Of a DNA stretch of 64,000 nt, positions 12,218 to 23,089 are shown piece after piece. The translations under genes and the position numbers were made by a program. The DNA lies in contig JAJGBQ010000005.1 of the NCBI GenBank assembly GCA_022457065.1, positions 1,364,001-1,428,000 of the forward strand, read 5' to 3'. Under the pieces are notes generated by a model that ran no database searches, was not told where the DNA came from, and saw only the letters and a program-made list of their open reading frames with translations. Each line of letters opens with the position of its first letter. The first letter of the stretch is position 1. This stretch comes from Curvularia sp. ZM96 (lineage: Eukaryota > Ascomycota > Dothideomycetes > Pleosporales > Pleosporaceae).

Positions 12218-13692
12218 GTCTGGGTGTGAAGATGCGCCCGGCCGGCTAGCTCGCCCACTATTTTTCGTTTGTCTTTGTTTCTTTATTTGTTTTATTCATA
12301 TCTTTGTCTGTATATTAGCGAAGGTGTTGGGGTTTGCGAACAGTGCAGGACAGCCACCTGCCGTCTCTTTTGTTTGGCCAAGAAAAGTCATGAGGATGAG
12401 AAGATTGAATTAGTAGAGGCAGACACGACTAAGTCAGCAGTATTATTGGGTATTAATACGATCCGACAGCGGCTCTGCGAGCACGATTGGATGAATAAAC
12501 ATTATGCAAAAACCCACCACATCAGACCCCATCCGTGCCACGAACCAAGCCTGTGACCTCGTCGATGCCTCGACAATAACCAAGCAAGCGGAAATTTGGA
12601 GAGCCGGAGTCGGCGGTCGCGAGGCTGAGGCGATCTCGTCGGATGCTGGGCGTGGGATGTCATGCGGGGGATATACCGGTAACCGGGCAACGAGCAGCCG
12701 AGCCAGTCAGAGCGGCGTCGGGGATAACACAGCAGCGCCAAGGGTCGGAAGAAAAAAACGACTCAGGGCGAAACGGAGCTGCCGCAGAAACATTGCGGCG
12801 GCATTGAGGCCGCACCAGGTGAGGGAGACATGAGGCGAGCATGTCGGAGGATGCAGAGGGACAGGAAGAGCAGCATGACGTAAGGGTGGGGTGGGTTTGG
12901 CGATAGCGTGGGCGATAAAGAGCGGGCGCGCAGAGGCGAGGCAGCGACGACGAGGCGAGGACCAGGACAAGGACGCAGAGCAGGAAGGCACGGCGGCCAG
13001 GCCCAGCAGCTGCGAGCGGAACGGGACGACGAATACTCAGCGTCGTCGCTCCGCCCGCCGCCTGTCCCGACTGGCGTGTGCCTGGGGGAAGCACATGCAA
13101 ACGCACACACGGCGCACATACACTGCACATGCCATCTTGTCCTCAGCAGCCCACGCCACGCGGGCGTGCTGGCACAATGGTAGAGCCGCCTCACCGCCTG
13201 CGCGCTGCGGCTTCGTATCGTCGTCACGGGCAGGAGAGTTGAGGACAGACCCACCGTGGACGCCTGCTGTGATGCATTCTGTAGCCCATCGGCGCACCTG
13301 CCGCGCTGTCGTCAGTCAAAACTGCCACCCTCGCCGCCCGTACTCGCCGTCTGCTCTCCCTCTTCCCTACCCCCAAACCAAACCAAACCGCCACGCCCAG
13401 CCCTCGACGCCATCTTTGCATCGTCTCACCAGGTCCGCCGCCCCTAGAACCAGCCCCCGTCCCTTATCCAACACGTTCCGCCCCGCCCCCACCCCAGTCC
13501 GACCGTCTCAGCTAACCCGGCCAAGTACCGTACCTACGCCATAGCTCGCTCCTCCTCCTACCACACATAACCTCGAGCTATCTTTCATCACCACACCACG
13601 CCCACACCCACAATCCCCCCGCACCCGCACCTCGACCTCTACCCTCAGCACCACTCCCTTGATTGGTAGCTGCGCCCTTCCGCCACCATAGC
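12218..13692. promoter_or_regulatory. Intergenic region and trehalase promoter
   Basis: No gene is supported; long open frames on both strands (for example 12,891-13,544) arise from high GC and overlap each other. The 3' half becomes strongly C-rich, typical of a fungal housekeeping or stress promoter. It contains a CCCCT core at 13,441-13,445, which matches the stress-response element known from yeast trehalose genes. One such pentamer in C-rich DNA is weak evidence. Confidence 0.35.
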
Positions 13693-16121
13693 ATGAGCTC
13701 GCAATCGTCGAAACCTCGCCGAACCTCGTCTGTGGTCGATCCCTACGCTGCGCCGCATGTCTACTACGGCGAGAGTCACTCGCAGAAACATCCCCGCGCA
13801 AGAACCTACTCGGCCGTCAGTCTGCCCGGCTCCTTCATGTCCTCTTGCCTGCCCCGCTAATACACAGCAGAACATAGGCCAACCCACCCGCAATGCCCCG
13901 TTGAGCGAAGGCGTTACTGCTGGCCGTCGCACCAGTCACGGTACGTACCACACCACACAACAACCGCATCCGCCGCACTCGATGCGCTGACCACGCCCCT
14001 AGATGAGGCTTCGTTGCAACCCCGCCGCTTCAAGATTAACGTCGACGAGACGCTCGAACAGCTTCTAGCCCGCGAGGATTCCGACCAGAACTACCAGATC
14101 ACAATTGAAGACAAGGGTCCCAAGGTATGTCATCATGCGAACTTTTTTTTTCTGCATACATCTGCCCGCGGAAGATCTGACATGCACACAGACACTATCT
14201 CTGGGCACCCTGGGCTCCAATGCCTTCAAAAAGCACGATGTCCGCGGAACCTACATGCTCTCCAATCTGCTGCAGGAACTCACCCTCGCCAAAGACTACG
14301 GCCGTAAGACGATTGTCCTGGATGAATCGCGCCTCAACGAAAACCCTGTAAACCGTCTCAGCCGCCTGATCCAGTTTTCCTTCTGGGACGGCCTTACCCG
14401 CCGCATTGATGGCTCCAACATTGCCAAGGTCGGTGTTGACCCCAAGGACTGGACCGCTGAACCACGCCCCCGCATATACATTCCCCAGGGCGCTCCCGAG
14501 CAATACGAATACTACACACGCATTGCAAGCGAGCATCCAGACATGCGTCTCGAAGTTGTCTGGCTACAAAAGGATTGCGACGATCCTGCATACGTGCGCG
14601 ATCTGAACAAGAAGCCTGGCTTGCTTGCCATTGCCATGGAAGAATGGATTGACCCCGAAACCAACAAAAAGGACTTGAGAGGTTTGCCTTTTGTTGTCCC
14701 AGGTGGCCGCTTCAACGAGCTCTACGGATGGGACAGCTACATGTGTTCGCTCGGTCTGCTTGTCAACGACCGCGTCGACCTGGTCAAGTCCATGGTGACC
14801 CACTTCTGCTTCTGCATCAAGCACTACAACAAGATTCTCAATGCCAACCGCTCATACTACCTCTGCCGGTCCCAGCCGCCCTTCCTTACTGACATGGCCC
14901 TGCGTTGCTATGAACGCATCAAGCACGAGCCGGGTGCCCTTGACTTTTTGCGCGAGGCCATTCTTGCCGCCATCAAGGAATACCACTCGGTCTGGATGAG
15001 CCCGCCTCGTTACGATCCTGAGACTGGCCTGACCCGGTACCGACCTGGTGGCTTGGGTGTGCCTCCTGAGACAGAGGCCACCCATTTTGAGCACATTTTG
15101 AAGCCGTATGCTGACAAGCACGGCATGTCTTTCCACGAGTTTGTGGATGCATACAACCACCAACGTGTGAACGAGCCTGAGCTGGATGACTATTTCTTGC
15201 ATGACCGCGCCGTGCGTGAGTCTGGACACGATACCTCTTACCGTCTTGAGAAGGTCGCTGCAGATCTTGCCGTCGTCGATATCAATGCTCTGCTATACAA
15301 GTACGAAGTGGATATTGGCCGCTGCATTCGCAACCATTTTGGAGACAAGCTTGAGATTCCTGCCGAATTTTGCACAGGTGACATGAAGCCTGGCCACATT
15401 GAAAACTCGGCCGCATGGGAGCGTCGCGCTAGGAAGCGACGCGTCCAGGTTGACAAGTATCTCTGGGACGAGGAAGCTGGCATGTACTTTGACTACAACA
15501 CCGTCAAGCACAAGCGCACAGGCTACGAGAGTGCCACTACTTTCTGGCCCATGTGGTCCGGACTTGCCACGCCTCGCCAGGCCAGTATTCTTGTCGAGAA
15601 GGCTCTTCCTAAGCTTGAGGCTTTTGGCGGTCTTCTTTCGGGTACAGAGAGCTCACGTGGTGAGGTTGGCATCGACCGCCCTAACCGGCAATGGGACTAT
15701 CCCTTTGGATGGGCTCCCCAGCAGATGCTTGCCTGGGTCGGCATGCAGCGGTACGGTTACGACACCGAGGCTCAACGCCTGGCCTACCGCTGGCTGTTCA
15801 TGGTTACCAAGGCCTTTGTCGACTTCAACGGTGTCGTGGTGGAAAAATACGACGTTACGAGGAAGGTGGACCCACACAAGGTGGAGGCTGAATACGGTAA
15901 CCAAGGCAGTGACTTCAAGGGTGTTCCCCGTGAAGGGTAAGTGTTGCCTGTTGTCGCGAATACAAGTCCATGCATACTAACACACTCGCAGTTTCGGATG
16001 GGTCAATGCAAGTTATGTGTATGGTCTCACACTTCTCAGCGCACACCAACGCCGTGCGCTCGGCGCCCTGACCGACTGGGATACGTACGCCAAGGCCATG
16101 CAGGATCTCGGAATGATGTAA
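13693..16121 (+). CDS. Neutral trehalase (GH37)
   Basis: Hydrolyses cytosolic trehalose to two glucose molecules. Five exons: 13,693-13,815, 13,868-13,940, 14,003-14,124, 14,192-15,936 and 15,992-16,121, giving about 730 aa, the usual length for neutral trehalases. The N-terminus has a PRRTSS protein-kinase-A type site. Exon 3 carries the calcium-binding loop (DSDQNYQITIED). Both GH37 signatures are present: PGGRFNELYGWDSY and QWDYPFGWAP. There is no signal peptide, as expected of the neutral rather than the acid vacuolar enzyme. The first acceptor is a tandem CAGCAG, so a one-residue (Gln) splice variant is possible. The ATG at 13,693 was chosen because it gives the conserved MSSQSSKPRRTSS start; an in-frame ATG 30 nt upstream is less likely. 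Confidence 0.95.
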
Positions 16122-17022
16122 GACAAAACTAACCCCTTGTTGGCCTGTTGTACTCGCGTCTTGGCATATATACATATCCATTCATAGCAGCCCTGGGGAA
16201 GCGTTTTTGGGCATACCGCCTAGTTGATTACTCGCATTGGTGTCAGTGACAAGATGACTTTTATGCTATTGTTACGGGGTGATTGCTTGAGTTTGATGTT
16301 TGTCGTCTTGAACCAAATTGGTCATTTGTGATGACGGTGCTGTACACGCGGTTCGTCTTTTTTTTTCTTACATCGTTGTTTGATTTACTCGTTCATGTGC
16401 TTTGCGTCTTTGCTTTCTGGTAGGTCAAAGGAGTATATGTGTGTGTGGTGTTGGACTCTGGTAACTTGTACCTAGTCCTTTTCAATGGGTACCTTTTGAT
16501 AACTATTTAATTCTTTCAATCTCTCTCACACACACTTCTCTCTGCACTGTGCAGACATGGTATCAAGACTGGAACAATACAAGTGAATAATACGAGGAAA
16601 AAAATCGTTCTTCATATCCCAACTATGCTAGTCCCAAAGTCCCTTGTAATATATATATGTGTGTGTTGAATGAACTTGTTCCCTCCCATCTCATCTTACA
16701 AACCCATCATCCTTCCTTGTCGTTGTTGAAAATCTAGTAACTAGTAGTAATCATCCCGTTTTTTTTCTCTGATCGCTTTCTCAATAGACGCCGTCATATA
16801 GATGAGAAAACATTACGTTGAAGAAGGAGAAGAAAGAAAAAACGCCGCTGAACACCGTATTTCCAATCATCATCCATCATCCAGTGTTAAACATGCCCCT
16901 TCCCCCTCCCACCTTTCTTGGAATATACAACAGCAGAAAAAGCTTGTTGAACGCTTTTCTGGCTCGAAAATTCACCCTCCTCCCTTCCCAAGTTCTTACT
17001 TCTGGAAAAAAAATAGTCTAGT
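16122..17022. other. Intergenic between two convergent genes
   Basis: This 0.9 kb holds the 3' flanks of trehalase and of the C1-THF synthase, which point toward each other. It is T-rich, with an AT/GT dinucleotide run near 16,650-16,668. No gene is supported; the two short overlapping frames at 16,802-17,026 are not convincing. Confidence 0.5.
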
Positions 17023-19904
17023 CTAGAACATTCCGTCAATCTCACCCGTCTCAACATCGACATCAATGTTGAGATAGCCTGGCGCAGTGGGGAGACCGGG
17101 GATAGTCTGGATATCAGCAGCCAGTGCGTACAGGTATCCTGCACCCGCCGCCATGCGCACATCTCTGATGGGGACAGTGAAGCCCGTTGGTGCTCCCTTG
17201 AGGCTGGGGTCGTGCGAGAGACTGTATTGAGTCTTTGCCACGCAAATGGGCAGGTTGCCGAATCCTTGCTTGACGTACATGTCGACCTTCTTCTGGGCGA
17301 GCTCGGAGAACTCGACGGCAGCGGCGCCGTACATGCGCTTGGCAATCGTCTCCATGCGCTCTTGCACGGTACCGCTCGAGGTGTCGTACAGGAGCTTGAA
17401 GTCGGGTTTGGGCTTGGACGACGCAGCAATGATGCCATTGGCAAGGTCAATGGCACCCTTTCCTCCCTCAGCAAAGTGGTTGGCTGGGATGGCATCTTCG
17501 GCACCAGCAGCAATGGCCTCTTCCCGGATCACGTCGATTTCGGCCTGTGTGTCGGTTGCGAAGCGGTTGATGGCTACGACAACGGGAACACCATATGCCT
17601 TGGCGTTCTCAATGTGCTTCTTCAAGTTAACGCAACCAGCACGGAGAATGTCAATGTTCTCGGTACGGTAGACTTCGGGCAGTTGAGCACCAGGGCTGAT
17701 GTCGGGACCGCCGCCGTGGTTCTTGAGTGCTCGCACAGTTGCAACAATGACAACAGTGTCAGGCACAAGGCCGGAAGATCGGCACTTGATGTTGAAGAAG
17801 CGCTCGCCTCCCATGGTGAAGTCGAAACCAGCTTCCGTTACAACAAAGCCGGCTTGAGCGTCGTGGTCCTCATCAGGCTCAGTACCAGCCAGCTTGAGAG
17901 CAATCCTGTCTGCGAGGACTGATGAAGCACCAATACTGATGTTTGCGAATGGACCAGCGTGCACAAAGACCGGAGTACCCTCCAGAGTCTGCATCATGTT
18001 GGGCTTGATGGCATCGACGAGCAGCGCAGTCAAGGCACCACCAGCACCAATGTCGTCGCAAGTGACAGGGTCACCAGCGCGGGAGCTGGCTACAACCATG
18101 CGGCCAAGACGTTCACGGAGGTCGGAAAGATCCTTGCTGAGAGCGAGAATAGCCATGCACTCACTGGCAACTGAGATGTCGAAACCAGTCTCCCGAGTCT
18201 GTCCCTTCTCAGTAGGCGCTTGACCAACCGTGATCTTGCGCAGGTGCCTGTCGTTAACATCAAGTACGCGTCTCCAGGTAATGGTCTCGGGGTCAATGTC
18301 TAGCCTGGCGAACTTGGTGATCTCTTCCTCAGTCAGGTCGTCTGGGTTCGTCTTGTCGATACCAAGCTTCTTCAGACGACGGAACATGACAGGTGCAAAC
18401 TCGCGCTTGCCCTTCTTAGCTGGCACCAAGCGCTTGTATAGTGCAGCGTCCTTTTGTGTGTTTTCGTGGAACATGCGCGTCTCGATAGCTGCAGCGAGCA
18501 AGTTGTTCGCAGCAGTAATAGCGTGGATGTCACCAGTGAGATGGAGGTTGAACTGGTCCATGGGAATGACTTGGCTGTATCCTCCGCCAGCGGCACCACC
18601 CTTGATACCAAAGGTTGGTCCCATACTGGGCTGGCGTACGTTGGCGAAACATATCCTTCCAAGGTGCGCACCCAAAGCCTGTGCTACACCAATTGTGGTT
18701 GTTGACTTGCCCTCTCCGAGTGGTGTGGGTGTGATACCAGCAATCAGAATGTACTTGCCGTTCTTGCGGTGCTCAAGACGCTTCAGCAGAGAGAGATCGA
18801 CCTTGGCCTTTGTAGCACCGTACGGCTCCAGCTCAGCAGGCAGAATGCCCACCTCCTTTGCAACGGCGGTGATCTGCTTGGGGTGTTGCTTTCGCGAGAT
18901 GGCAATATCAGAGGGGATTGGGTCTTCTGGCTTGATGGGAAGAGGCGTGATCTTGCGCTTCTTCTGTCTGTCAAAGGTCGCGTCGGCCGAGTCAACCAGG
19001 TTCTGCAGCAGCATGGCAATGGTCATGGGGCCGACACCTCCCGGCACTGGTGTAATGTGCGATGCGACTTCGACAGCGGACTCGTAGTCAACATCTCCCA
19101 CGAGTCTTTGGCCGCTCTTCTTGGTCTCGTCAGGAATGAAGTTTGTGCCAACATCAATGACGACAGCACCGGGCTTGAGCCAGTCTCCCTTGACAAACTG
19201 GGCCTTTCCAATGGCAGCAACGACAATGTCGGCGCGGCGAACGATCTCAGGAAGGTCGGCTGTCCTGGAGTGGCATACAGTAACCGTTGCATCGGCGTTC
19301 TTCAGCAAGTAGCTGACTGGGCTTCCCACAATGTCACTGCGGCCCAGCACAACGGCGTTCTTGCCCTTGATGTCGATGCCAGCTTCCTGCAGCAGCACCA
19401 TGACACCCTTAGGTGTGCATGGGGTGAAGAGAGGCTTGCCGCCGCGCTTGGCTAGCTCACCGATGCTCTGGATGCCGAAGCCATCGACGTCCTTTTCATC
19501 AGCGACGGCCGAGGTGATGGTGTGCTCGGAAATATGCTTTGGCAGGGGCAGTTGGACAAGGATGCCGTGAACACTAGGGTCGTTGTTGTACTCGTAGACC
19601 TTGTACAAGAGCTCCGACTCGCTGATATCTTCAGGCAAATGGACAAGCTCGCAGTCAATGTTGGCCTCCTCGGCGGCCTTGAGTTTCATGCGCACATAGG
19701 TGCTGGAGTCGGATCTGTCGCCCACTGTCTACAGTCAGCCTATTGTGGCTTTGAACAAAGCCCAATGGCATGCCACTTACCCTGGACAATCTTGAGGCTC
19801 GGCCTGTAGCGAGGGTTTTTGGCCTGCTTCTCCTTGATCTGGGCACCCAGGCGCTCGCGGATGCCCTTCGCAATGGCGGTGCCGTCAATCTTCTGTGCAA
19901 CCAT
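17023..19904 (-). CDS. Trifunctional C1-tetrahydrofolate synthase
   Basis: Carries methylene-THF dehydrogenase, methenyl-THF cyclohydrolase and formyl-THF synthetase activities, interconverting one-carbon units for purine, thymidylate and methionine synthesis. Exons 19,904-19,781 and 19,724-17,023 flank a 56-nt intron (GTAAGT...GACAG); 941 aa, matching the ADE3/MIS1/MTHFD1 family. The N-terminal FolD-type domain (about 1-310) shows the catalytic Tyr51-x3-Lys55 pair and DVDGFG. The C-terminal formate-THF ligase domain has the ATP loop PTPLGEGKST, a GIKGGAAGGG glycine-rich signature and the closing PGLPTAPGYLNID. The frame stays open 55 codons upstream of this ATG, ending in a stretch (TRQFSSTRFA) like a mitochondrial presequence. 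A TATATA lies within that stretch at about 19,958, so the downstream ATG is taken as the main start. See findings. Confidence 0.95.
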
Positions 19905-20621
19905 GGCGAAGCGCGTGCTGGAGAATTGCCTTGTGCAATGGGCCGTCTTGACAACAGTATATAGATGGCGGGGAGGGGAATATTTTCTCGGCGGGGTAGC
20001 TGTGGCCTGCGGAAAACAACGGGCGCGAGCACCAATACGGCCGCCGCAGATCGGATACACTCTCATCATCCTGCCCGGAGAGACTGCGTATCTTTTCCAA
20101 GTCTAGTGGGAATGGCGCGATGTGATGATATAGGCATTTCTATGTCTGTTGGTAACGACTCAGTCTGGCGCGCGCGATAGCACCGTCTACCCCGGACCAA
20201 GTTCAAAGCTCGCCCACCGCTAGAGTTTCCGCGCCCGCGAGTCGCGTGTGTTTTATTACGTACACCCAGGGTTCCAGGTCGAAATAGGGAACTATTCAGC
20301 GCCGACCACCGCGTGGTTATGTAGGCCAATCATGCCCATGAATTTGTTTTTGCGCCTTGATCACCCTAGTACCCACTCTCCCACAACTGGCGAGATCGGA
20401 AAATGGTGGCCTACAAACCCAGCCTATTCTGAAAGTAGCTGTGGTTGTCACAGCTATGTATCATTGACTGTGTTCCTAGGATTTCGGACTTCACTCTCAA
20501 AAGTATATGTAGTTGTCATGATTATCTATTATTTGCTGTGTTGGTGGCTCGTCTTGGTAGGTGAGCTCGTTGTAACTGTCCGGTTTTACTGGTCATGGAA
20601 CTCGGATTCGATCCCACTAGT
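19905..20621. other. Upstream region of C1-THF synthase and 3' flank of the next gene
   Basis: Contains the promoter or possible leader-peptide coding sequence of the C1-THF synthase (19,905-20,069) and the tail of the minus-strand gene ending at 20,622. No further gene is supported. Confidence 0.5.
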
Positions 20622-21509
20622 CTAACGCCGACAGCTCTCCATCAGCATTCCATACATGACAAACATCTGCTCAGACATAGGCTTCAACCGCTCGACTGCT
20701 TCCGGGTGACAAAACCGGGCGAATCTGTCTGGGTGCCAGAGGTTGCGACCTTCTTTCAGCCACTCGTACGAAAACCGCCCGGAACCATTCAACAGTGACT
20801 GCAAGTCGTGGACACAGATGCCCAAAGAGGACGTGTCTTGCTTGTTCGCGCTGCATTCCGGCCTGGTGCACTCATCAACGTAACTTTTCATCGTCGGAAA
20901 CTCCTGTAACTTCCCGGGTACGAGCAGCTTCTCGAGGTCTTCCATGAATCGGGTGTATCCCAGCTTGGTAGCTTGGTGCACTTTGCTGTCCAAAAACTTG
21001 ATCCATGAGCCATGCACCCAACCAACGGCAGCTCTTGCGTTGACGGCAATGTACCAATCACGCCCCATATCTTGTACAACTTTGATGCTTTCACCCTCCT
21101 TCAGTTCCAACTCCCGCGTGTCGCGCTGGTGAGGTCGGCCGGACTTCTTGCTAAATGCCCACCGAAAGTCAAGAGTCTTCGGGTCCGGAACGAGCTCGGC
21201 GTGTCTTCTTGAAAGCGTCGTATGATCAGGAGGGGAAGAGTACTCGGCGTCCACGGTAAGATCGCGGTGCACCGATTCTCCTTCAAAACGAGACATGAAG
21301 GACGGTTGCCTGCTGAGCAGTCGTTTCTTGATGAATACAAAGGTTTCTCCGTTTTCTGAATGTGGACTTGTGGCGATATACTGAGCATGTTAGCAAAAGT
21401 GTTACTATGAGCAAGCAGTACTTACGGTAAGCTCTTCTGTGACACGGCGTATCTGCTCAGCTGGTCTCAGATCCACTTTGTTGGTGATGTTTCCCCAGCT
21501 CACGAGATG
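20622..21509 (-). CDS. Unknown protein with SH3-like segment (5' end unresolved)
   Basis: The long 3' exon is 21,380-20,622. A 45-nt intron (GTAAGT donor, GCTAACA branch, CTCAG acceptor; 21,425-21,381) joins it in frame to coding sequence upstream that reads SWGNITNKVDLRP and AEQIRRVTEELT. No in-frame ATG is visible before a stop near 21,560, so a further 5' exon probably exists and 21,509 is only an approximate limit. The middle (ELKEGESIKVVQDMGRDWYI, then GWVHGSWIKFL) looks like an SH3 fold. The C-terminal part (LWHPDRFARF...MSEQMFVMYGML) recalls the WHPDRF helix region seen at the end of several fungal and NFKBIL1-like proteins; that resemblance is from memory. Function unknown. It is the last gene before the AT-rich block. 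Confidence 0.6.
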
Positions 21510-21749
21510 AGAGTTATGTATGAGAGTGACGTATAAACAAAGTGCTGTTTGAGGTTATGAGCTTGCCAGGCTGCATTGGCAGGCGCAATCGCTGCGTTTG
21601 CTGGCCCCACGTGATCCCGCACTCACCTCTCTACCACCGCCTCTCTATCACCAAGCATATTTCTTCAAGTATATATCTCTCAAAATTAGCTATCCTACCA
21701 TCAAGCAGTCACTCCCATCTGCTTCATTGGGTGGGCCCCCTAGCACAAT

Positions 21750-21842
21750 AGTTCCGTAGTGGTTTAGCACTGCGACTAAGAACTGGGCTGCTCGCTAGGG
21801 GGGCGTTTGTCAGCCGTAGAACCAGAGTTCGATTCGAACCAG
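21750..21842 (+). other. tRNA-like sequence, possibly PBS or SINE-like remnant
   Basis: GTTCCGTAGTGGTTTAGCAC resembles a tRNA 5' end with an A box, and GAGTTCGATTC about 70 bases later resembles a B box. I could not fold a full cloverleaf: the T-arm stem does not pair cleanly. Read on the minus strand, the same bases (TGGTTCGAATCGAACTC) follow an LTR-like end and could be a primer-binding region. A tRNA-derived remnant or retroelement junction is more likely than a working tRNA gene. Confidence 0.25.
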
Positions 21843-22032
21843 TGTTCGATCCGGAAGGCAGACGTCGGGCAGCGGAGGCTCGAGGGAGTCGACGGCTTGA
21901 TGAACATCGTAGCCTTGATATCGTAGCCTCGATTTTTTGCCTTTGTTCTCGCAGTGAAATAGAGCGTCTATAGTATATAGGTGACCTTATATAAGGTTGA
22001 GGAAGCCTAACATGTTATTCTATATTCTAACA
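21843..22032 (-). mobile_element. Copia-like LTR remnant
   Basis: Read on the minus strand, this about 190-base stretch starts TGTTAGAATATAG and ends ATCGAACA, the TG...CA form of an LTR. It includes a TATATAAGG promoter-like motif. A TGG-led sequence follows directly. Target-site duplications were not found and no partner LTR was recognised, so family and boundaries are tentative. It marks the left edge of the AT-rich block. Confidence 0.3.
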
Positions 22033-22305
22033 CCTGCCCGAATACCTATTTTAAGCTTTTAAAGGTTAAGAAAACTCTAAATCTATCTTATAGCTAGAGA
22101 CTAATATATTTTAGATATACTAGGCTATTATTACAAGGTCTATATCTATTAAGTATTATAGTCCGCTTATCGCTTTAGTTACTCTAGACGTATAAGAGAG
22201 TGGCGAAATCACTCTAGCTAAAGCGATAGAGACTAGAACAAGACTAGGTACTATATACCCGCCTAAGAGATGCTAGACTTACTAGCTATAGAGAAATTCG
22301 ATTTC
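22033..22305. other. AT-rich, RIP-like degraded sequence
   Basis: AT-rich, TpA-rich DNA with stops in all frames lying between the LTR-like remnant and the first gypsy LTR. Probably the interior of an older degraded element. No motif recognised. Confidence 0.4.
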
Positions 22306-22727
22306 TGTTACGAACCTGAAGGAAGAGGGCACGGCGGTTAAGTTAAGGAACATCGACGCCTAGTTAATAGAGCTATATGTAACGCGGGGGCCCGCGTCAC
22401 GTAATCTTCTTAGACCTCTATGTACGAGAAAAGGTCTTAGCAGACTTCTCGTACATAAGCTATAGAGAAAAGCTCCTCGTATATTAGCTACTAAGCAATT
22501 CTTAGGCTTCTCTAACTAAGAGTTACGAGCACTATAAGTATATAGTATTAGGCATTAAGCTCTTATAGCTTAATATATTTAACTTAAGTTACGAGTATAA
22601 GTATAATATAAGAGTTACTTATAGAGACACTATTTATATTACTCTATTACTTTATCTATAAAAACTAATCTTAGAGTCTTAATACTAGAAGTCTTATATT
22701 ACTTCTACTTAAGATCTACTCTTAACA
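22306..22727 (+). repeat. 5' LTR of the host gypsy element
   Basis: 422 bases, TGTTACGAACC at the start and CTCTTAACA at the end. The 3' half (from about 22,535) matches the LTRs at 25,608, 32,198, 34,416 and 37,435, while the 5' half is different from all of them. Confidence 0.7.
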
Positions 22728-23089
22728 CTTTAAATACTCTTATAATAAGTAATATTGCTATAAATACTCTAGACGCTTCCTAGGCTAGAGAATCCGCTAA
22801 CCTTAGTAATAAGCCTAACTTGTACTATAGCGACTGTAACAAGCTCGAAGCTTAGCTCCTCTAGGTTAACTATTACTTCTATCTCTAAGAAGATAGAATT
22901 AACGATAATAATAAGGTTGTCTTAGCCTCTACATACCTTTAAGGTAACGTAGAAAAATAGGCTAACTCTATTATCTAATGCTATATAGATAAATCTATTA
23001 AAGACACTAATAATATAGCCCTAGTTAAAGACTAGAACGCCTTTAAAACTAAGATATAATAAAACTTCTTACTATTTAAAGAATTAGTA

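Noticed and set aside
12891..13544. 217-codon plus-strand open frame upstream of trehalase
   Set aside because: High-GC shadow frame overlapping long open frames on the other strand; Arg/Thr/Pro-biased composition with no motif, lying in the trehalase promoter.
18230..19087. 285-codon plus-strand frame opposite C1-THF synthase
   Set aside because: Antisense shadow of a highly conserved, GC-rich coding region; no independent features.
21750..21842. Functional tRNA gene
   Set aside because: A-box and B-box-like words exist but the arms do not pair into a cloverleaf.
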